A stretch of 10,720 nt of DNA from Fidelibacterota bacterium. GTDB lineage: Bacteria > Fidelibacterota > Marinisomatia > Marinisomatales > CAZVFT01. The notes below the pieces were generated by a model. It was given only the letters and a program-made list of their open reading frames with translations, was not told where the DNA came from and ran no database searches. The position numbers were made by a program, and so were the translations under genes. Positions within the stretch are counted from its first letter, which is position 1. Every line of letters starts with the position of its first letter. Positions 8,023 through 10,720 of the stretch are shown piece by piece. The stretch spans positions 1 to 10,720 of the forward strand of contig JACNLN010000123.1 in the NCBI GenBank assembly GCA_014381485.1, read 5' to 3'.

Positions 8023-9047
8023 AAAAGAAACACTATATATCGTTTATCTTCTGTCTACTTTTCATTAACCTTAGCGTCGTCCAGACTCAATCAGTGTCAA
8101 AAGTGGGCACTACTGCAGGACAATTTTTAAAGATTGGCGTTGGATCCCGTGCTCTTGCTATGGGGGGAGCATTTGCAGCCATTGCCAGTGACGCATCCGC
8201 TCTCTACTGGAATCCTGCTGGAATTTCAAGAACGAAAAATAACCACGTACTATTTGACCATACAAATTGGTTCCTGGACATCAACTTTGAATTTGTGGGT
8301 ACCACATTCCATCTGGGTTCCATTGGAACTATTGGAGCTTCTATTTCCTACCTTCACATGGATGAAATGCTTGTTACAACAACTCACGATCCAGAAGGAG
8401 AAACAGGTCAAACATTTAAAGCGGGTAGCTACTCTGCATGTCTGACGTTTGCGAAGAATCTTACAGACCGATTCTCACTTGGAATCAATACTAAATACAT
8501 CAACGAATTTATTTACAATTCCAGCGCATCCGGGTTTGCTGTGGACATAGGAACTCTTTACAAGACACGACTGGATGGTTTAACACTTGGAATGAGTATC
8601 TCAAATTTTGGTACCAAGATGCAGATGAATGGACGTGATTTATTGATACAAACAGACCTGGACCCAACATTAGAGTCCGACCCCGAACATATAAATGCTT
8701 ACCTTGCTACAGACAGGTTTGATTTACCCCTTCTGTTCCGGTTCGGATTGGCTTATAACTTCCCCATTTTTTATTCGGGTCTAAATATCACCGTAGCAGC
8801 TGATGCTAATCATCCAAATGATAACACAGAAAGTTTGAACATCGGAACTGAGATAAATATTATGAATTTTGTTTTTCTCCGAGGAGGGCTCCATAATTTG
8901 TATCAGCGAGATTCTGAAGAAAAGTTTACTTTAGGAGCTGGAGTAAATATTAGTGTCAGTGGAATAAAATGGGGAATTGACTATTCTTATCACGAATTTG
9001 AACGATTGAGTAACCCACAAAAAATCTCTCTATCATTAACCTATTAG
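8019..9047 (+). CDS. PorV/PorQ-family outer-membrane beta-barrel protein
   Basis: The 342-residue product fits the PorV/PorQ family (UPF0164-like, FadL-type barrels). Residues 1-24 are a signal peptide. The family signature follows directly: GQFLKIGVGSRALAMGGAFA at 34-53, then the SDASALYWNPAG block at 57-68. Alternating strands run to the end, which closes SLSLTY with an aromatic terminal residue. In T9SS organisms PorV carries C-terminal-domain cargo from the translocon to the attachment complex, while other paralogues have unknown roles. Here the start codon overlaps the stop of a gene for a protein with such a C-terminal domain (ATGA at 8019-8022), so the two are probably made in fixed ratio and may act as a pair. 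This is not necessarily the organism's main PorV; a locus-specific paralogue is more likely. The GGTGA just upstream is a weak ribosome binding site, in line with coupling. Confidence 0.88.
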   Translation: MKKKHYISFIFCLLFINLSVVQTQSVSKVGTTAGQFLKIGVGSRALAMGGAFAAIASDASALYWNPAGISRTKNNHVLFDHTNWFLDINFEFVGTTFHLGSIGTIGASISYLHMDEMLVTTTHDPEGETGQTFKAGSYSACLTFAKNLTDRFSLGINTKYINEFIYNSSASGFAVDIGTLYKTRLDGLTLGMSISNFGTKMQMNGRDLLIQTDLDPTLESDPEHINAYLATDRFDLPLLFRFGLAYNFPIFYSGLNITVAADANHPNDNTESLNIGTEINIMNFVFLRGGLHNLYQRDSEEKFTLGAGVNISVSGIKWGIDYSYHEFERLSNPQKISLSLTY

Positions 9048-9058
9048 TCTGAACAATT

Positions 9059-9146
9059 CATTAGCAAATGGCTTCGGGATGACCCTAAAAGTAAATCAAG
9101 TTAGGAAGATATAAATGATATTTTACTTGATTGCATGTTGCTAATG
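9059..9146 (+). promoter_or_regulatory. Nested inverted repeats after the PorV-like gene, possible transcript-end structure
   Basis: CATTAGCAAATG at 9059-9070 pairs with CATGTTGCTAATG at 9134-9146 (12 pairs with one bulged G). Inside it, AATCAAGT at 9094-9101 pairs with ACTTGATT at 9125-9132. A T7 run follows 14 bases after the outer stem. That is too far for a textbook intrinsic terminator, so it may be a terminator variant, an mRNA 3' stabilising structure or chance. Confidence 0.4.
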
Positions 9147-9168
9147 CGTGATAAAGTTAATTTTTTTA

Positions 9169-9199
9169 TTTGGATTTGTAGAATAATAGAGTAATTTAA
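9169..9199 (+). promoter_or_regulatory. Weak candidate promoter of Bacteroidota type
   Basis: TTTG at 9169-9172 is followed, after 19 bases, by TAATTTAA at 9192-9199. This is an imperfect match to the Bacteroidota pattern TTTG, N19-21, TAnnTTTG: the last two bases differ. Placement upstream of the next gene is sensible, but such motifs arise easily in AT-rich DNA. Confidence 0.2.
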
Positions 9200-9207
9200 C
9201 CGCAAAA

Positions 9208-9235
9208 TTTAGTAACTCTAATTCGAGTTACTAAA
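9208..9235 (+). promoter_or_regulatory. Perfect 11-base inverted repeat with 6-base loop (operator or leader hairpin)
   Basis: TTTAGTAACTC at 9208-9218 and GAGTTACTAAA at 9225-9235 are exact reverse complements around TAATTC. The element is centred about 70 bases before the ATG of the following gene. It has no T run after it on the + strand, so it is not an ordinary terminator for the upstream genes. A dimeric regulator site or a 5' leader hairpin fits better. Part of the left arm and loop (ACTCTA, 9215-9220) could instead pair with TAGAGT at 9187-9192. Confidence 0.5.
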
Positions 9236-9278
9236 ACTAACAGTGGTGGAATAATAATGAAATGTTTCAAATTAATAG

Positions 9279-9285
9279 AAGGAGA
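9279..9285 (+). promoter_or_regulatory. Strong ribosome binding site deciding the start of the carbohydrate-binding-module gene
   Basis: AAGGAGA lies five bases (from GGAG) before ATG 9290. An in-frame ATG at 9257 would add MKCFKLIEGEQ and lacks a comparable site, so 9290 is preferred. ATG 9293 is also possible. Confidence 0.85.
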
Positions 9286-9289
9286 ACAA

Positions 9290-10720
9290 ATGATGAAAAA
9301 AGTTATCGTGATGATGCTTGCGTTTTCTTCATCGCTTCTATTTGCTGTTGATGTAAACTTCCAACTGGATATGTCAAATGAGACTGTATCTGATAGTGGT
9401 GTTCACATCGCTGGTAATATGCAGGGATGGGATCCCGCTACTTCGGAGATGACTGATCTGGATGCGGACAGTGTATATGAGATCACCTTTACAGGTCTTG
9501 CAACTGGTGATACCCTGCTGTATACCTTCATTAACGGTAACACCTGGTCTGGTCAGGAAGACAATACCGGACTTAGTGATTGTGGTGTTGACAATGGTTT
9601 TGGTGCCTATAACCGTATCTGGGTCGTTGGTGATTCTGCTGACACTGTGGGTCCGGTCTGCTTCTCCAGCTGTATCGGCTGTGACGAAGTATACGTTACC
9701 TTCCAGGTAGATATGGAGAATGAGGATATTTCAGTTGATGGTATTCACATTACAGGGAGTTTCCAGGGATGGGATCCAGGAGCTACCGCTTTGGCAGATG
9801 ACGATGGAGACACCGTCTATACGGTCAAACTACCCCTGACCATCGGCGAAACCATCTACTTCAAGTATATCAATGGAGATGAGTGGGGTGAAGATGAAAG
9901 CGTTCCAAGTGAATGTGCTGACGGCGGAAACAGGTACCACACAGTAGGTAGTATTGATGAGATACTTCCAGAGGTCTGCTTCGGATCATGTGATCCTTGT
10001 GAAGGACTAAACTACCAGGAAGCTAATGTGACTTTCCAGGCGGACATGACCAATATGAACGCACAAGGATTCGATCCGAATATCCACACTCTTGAAGTAC
10101 GCGGAGGCTTCAATGGCTGGGCAGGCGGTGACGTGATGGTACAGGTTTTCGGTGACCCAAACACCTACGTATTTGATACTACATTAACAGTAAACGTGGG
10201 TGATCAAATTGAATGGAAATTCAAGGCCAACCCGGATTCCGTCTGGAACAACGGCGGTTGGGAAACTGGTGATAATCACAGTTTTGAATGGACTGGCGAT
10301 GACATCATTCTTGATCCTATTCAACCGGCTATCCTTCCTATGGGGGAAGACCTGCTAAATGATGTGACCATCTCCTTTGAAGTCGAGTGGATTGATGGCA
10401 CCTTGAACGTAAACACAGGCGAACCCTTCCCGGTGAAACCGGATACTATCGTATTCAACGGGTCTTACCTGAACGGCTGGTATACCTGGGGTGATTGTAT
10501 GGGGCCGGGATGTCAGACACCGGCAAGTCCTGATATGCCACGTCTTACAGATGATGATGGAGATGATTTCTTTACTGGTACTCTTGATCTGCCTGCCGGA
10601 CACACTAACCTCTTTATGGGCAAGTTCGGTGCTTTCTATCCGGGAATTGACAGTTTAGCCGCTGTTTCTACCAATGGTGCTATCGATAATGAAGCAGGAT
10701 TTGGTGCCGACTATGTCATC
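9290..10720 (+). CDS. Secreted protein of tandem carbohydrate-binding-like modules (3' truncated)
   Basis: The frame is open from 9290 to the window edge, giving 477 residues. MMKKVIVMMLAFSSSLLFA is a signal peptide with no lipobox cysteine. Four related beta-sandwich modules follow, at about residues 20-131, 134-237, 244-342 and 357-477. Modules 1 and 2 share the pattern VxxxFQxDM, then HIxGxxQGWDP, then YxxINGxxW, and end in CFxSCxxC. The GxxxGW core and the second Trp (86, 199) recall starch-binding CBM20/CBM48-type E-set modules. Such repeats also occur in Bacteroidota-like T9SS-exported proteins, so starch binding is an inference. A surface glycan-binding protein analogous to SusE/SusF, or the front of a multi-module amylase or pullulanase, are the main options; the missing 3' end would decide. 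GC is clearly higher than in the upstream genes, and with the strong ribosome binding site this suggests high expression. Confidence 0.85.
   Translation, partial: MMKKVIVMMLAFSSSLLFAVDVNFQLDMSNETVSDSGVHIAGNMQGWDPATSEMTDLDADSVYEITFTGLATGDTLLYTFINGNTWSGQEDNTGLSDCGVDNGFGAYNRIWVVGDSADTVGPVCFSSCIGCDEVYVTFQVDMENEDISVDGIHITGSFQGWDPGATALADDDGDTVYTVKLPLTIGETIYFKYINGDEWGEDESVPSECADGGNRYHTVGSIDEILPEVCFGSCDPCEGLNYQEANVTFQADMTNMNAQGFDPNIHTLEVRGGFNGWAGGDVMVQVFGDPNTYVFDTTLTVNVGDQIEWKFKANPDSVWNNGGWETGDNHSFEWTGDDIILDPIQPAILPMGEDLLNDVTISFEVEWIDGTLNVNTGEPFPVKPDTIVFNGSYLNGWYTWGDCMGPGCQTPASPDMPRLTDDDGDDFFTGTLDLPAGHTNLFMGKFGAFYPGIDSLAAVSTNGAIDNEAGFGADYVI
9347..9682 (+). repeat. Carbohydrate-binding-like module 1
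   Basis: Residues 20-131 run from VDVNFQLDM to CFSSCIGC. Trp47 and Trp86 are in the positions expected for a CBM20/48-type binding face. Cysteines 98, 124, 128 and 131 could form two disulfides. Confidence 0.65.
9689..10000 (+). repeat. Carbohydrate-binding-like module 2
   Basis: Residues 134-237 run from VYVTFQVDM to CFGSCDPC and are the closest relative of module 1. Trp161 and Trp199 match Trp47 and Trp86, and cysteines 209, 230, 234 and 237 match the four of module 1. It also carries DDDGDTVY, close to an Asp-rich turn. Confidence 0.65.
10019..10315 (+). repeat. Carbohydrate-binding-like module 3 (divergent, no cysteines)
   Basis: Residues 244-342 keep VTFQADM, GGFNGW (Trp277) and IEWKFKAN but lack the C-terminal CFxSCxxC block and all four cysteines. 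Extra tryptophans at 319, 324 and 334 suggest a somewhat different binding face. Confidence 0.55.
10358..10720 (+). repeat. Carbohydrate-binding-like module 4 (divergent, cut by the window edge)
   Basis: Residues 357-477 start NDVTISFEVEW and keep GSYLNGW (Trp397), followed by an insertion with cysteines 403 and 408, then the Asp-rich turn LTDDDGDDFF. The longer insertion after the GxxxGW core sets it apart from modules 1-3. Its end is not visible. Confidence 0.5.

Larger units (their letters stand above)
9048..9289 (+). other. Non-coding gap between the operon and the carbohydrate-binding-module gene
   Basis: This 242-base AT-rich stretch holds no credible gene; the longest ATG frames that do not run into the next gene stop after a few codons. 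It contains a bipartite inverted repeat directly after the PorV-like gene, a run of seven T at 9161-9167, a perfect 11-base inverted repeat at 9208-9235, and the strong ribosome binding site of the following gene. It probably contains the end of the operon transcript and the promoter of the next gene. Confidence 0.7.

Noticed and set aside
8134..8445. 103-codon + frame inside the PorV-like gene
   Set aside because: It overlaps the clear PorV/PorQ signature in another frame and is Leu/Thr-rich with no family resemblance.
9115..9144. Short frame ATG to TAA in the gap (9 codons)
   Set aside because: It is too short, has no ribosome binding site, and falls inside the inverted-repeat structure.
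9257..9289. Upstream in-frame ATG at 9257 as start of the carbohydrate-binding-module gene
   Set aside because: It would put a polar MKCFKLIEGEQ extension before the signal peptide and lacks a good ribosome binding site, while AAGGAGA serves 9290.
9462..10603. An 82-codon + frame (9462-9710) and an 82-codon minus frame (10355-10603) in the carbohydrate-binding-module gene
   Set aside because: Each lies within modules whose frame from 9290 has a signal peptide, repeats and a strong ribosome binding site.
1..10720. CRISPR array, tRNA, rRNA, insertion sequence or phage genes
   Set aside because: Direct repeats seen are protein-coding motif repeats; no cloverleaf, transposase or terminal inverted repeats were found.

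Overview
The window looks like part of an outer-membrane glycan (probably starch or other alpha-glucan) acquisition locus from a Gram-negative, AT-rich bacterium. Three traits recur in Candidatus Marinimicrobia (SAR406/Neomarinimicrobiota), Calditrichota and related Fibrobacterota-Chlorobiota-Bacteroidota lineages: a TonB-dependent receptor with an N-terminal carboxypeptidase-regulatory-like domain, a very long secreted protein ending in a type IX secretion (T9SS) type A-like domain that closes with GKFAVIK, and a PorV/PorQ-family barrel. Marinimicrobia is my best guess from family resemblance; no rRNA or other taxonomic marker is present.

Layout, all on the + strand: (1) 1-215, the last 70 codons of what resembles a GH13 alpha-amylase-type enzyme; (2) 215-3781, a 1188-residue TonB-dependent receptor; (3) 3808-8022, a 1404-residue secreted protein with Asp-rich calcium-binding-like repeats, a fibronectin-III-like domain and a T9SS-type C-terminus; (4) 8019-9047, a 342-residue PorV/PorQ-family outer-membrane protein; (5) 9048-9289, a 242-base non-coding gap with two inverted repeats; (6) 9290 to beyond the window end, a secreted protein of tandem carbohydrate-binding-like modules.

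Genes 1-4 look like one operon. Stop and start share one base between 1 and 2 (TAATG), there are 26 bases between 2 and 3, and 3 and 4 overlap by four bases (ATGA). Gene 6 stands apart, with its own strong ribosome binding site, structured leader and noticeably higher GC.

Working model (inference): gene 6 and other surface proteins bind the polymer outside the cell; the product of gene 3 is exported and held at the surface, perhaps by the PorV-like barrel encoded right after it; and the receptor imports the released oligosaccharide for hydrolysis by the amylase-like enzyme. This resembles a Bacteroidota Sus locus, but no SusD-like gene is visible: the 1404-residue protein sits where SusD would be, and it shares unusual Asp-rich motifs with the receptor. 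No tRNA, rRNA, CRISPR array, insertion sequence or frameshifted gene was seen.
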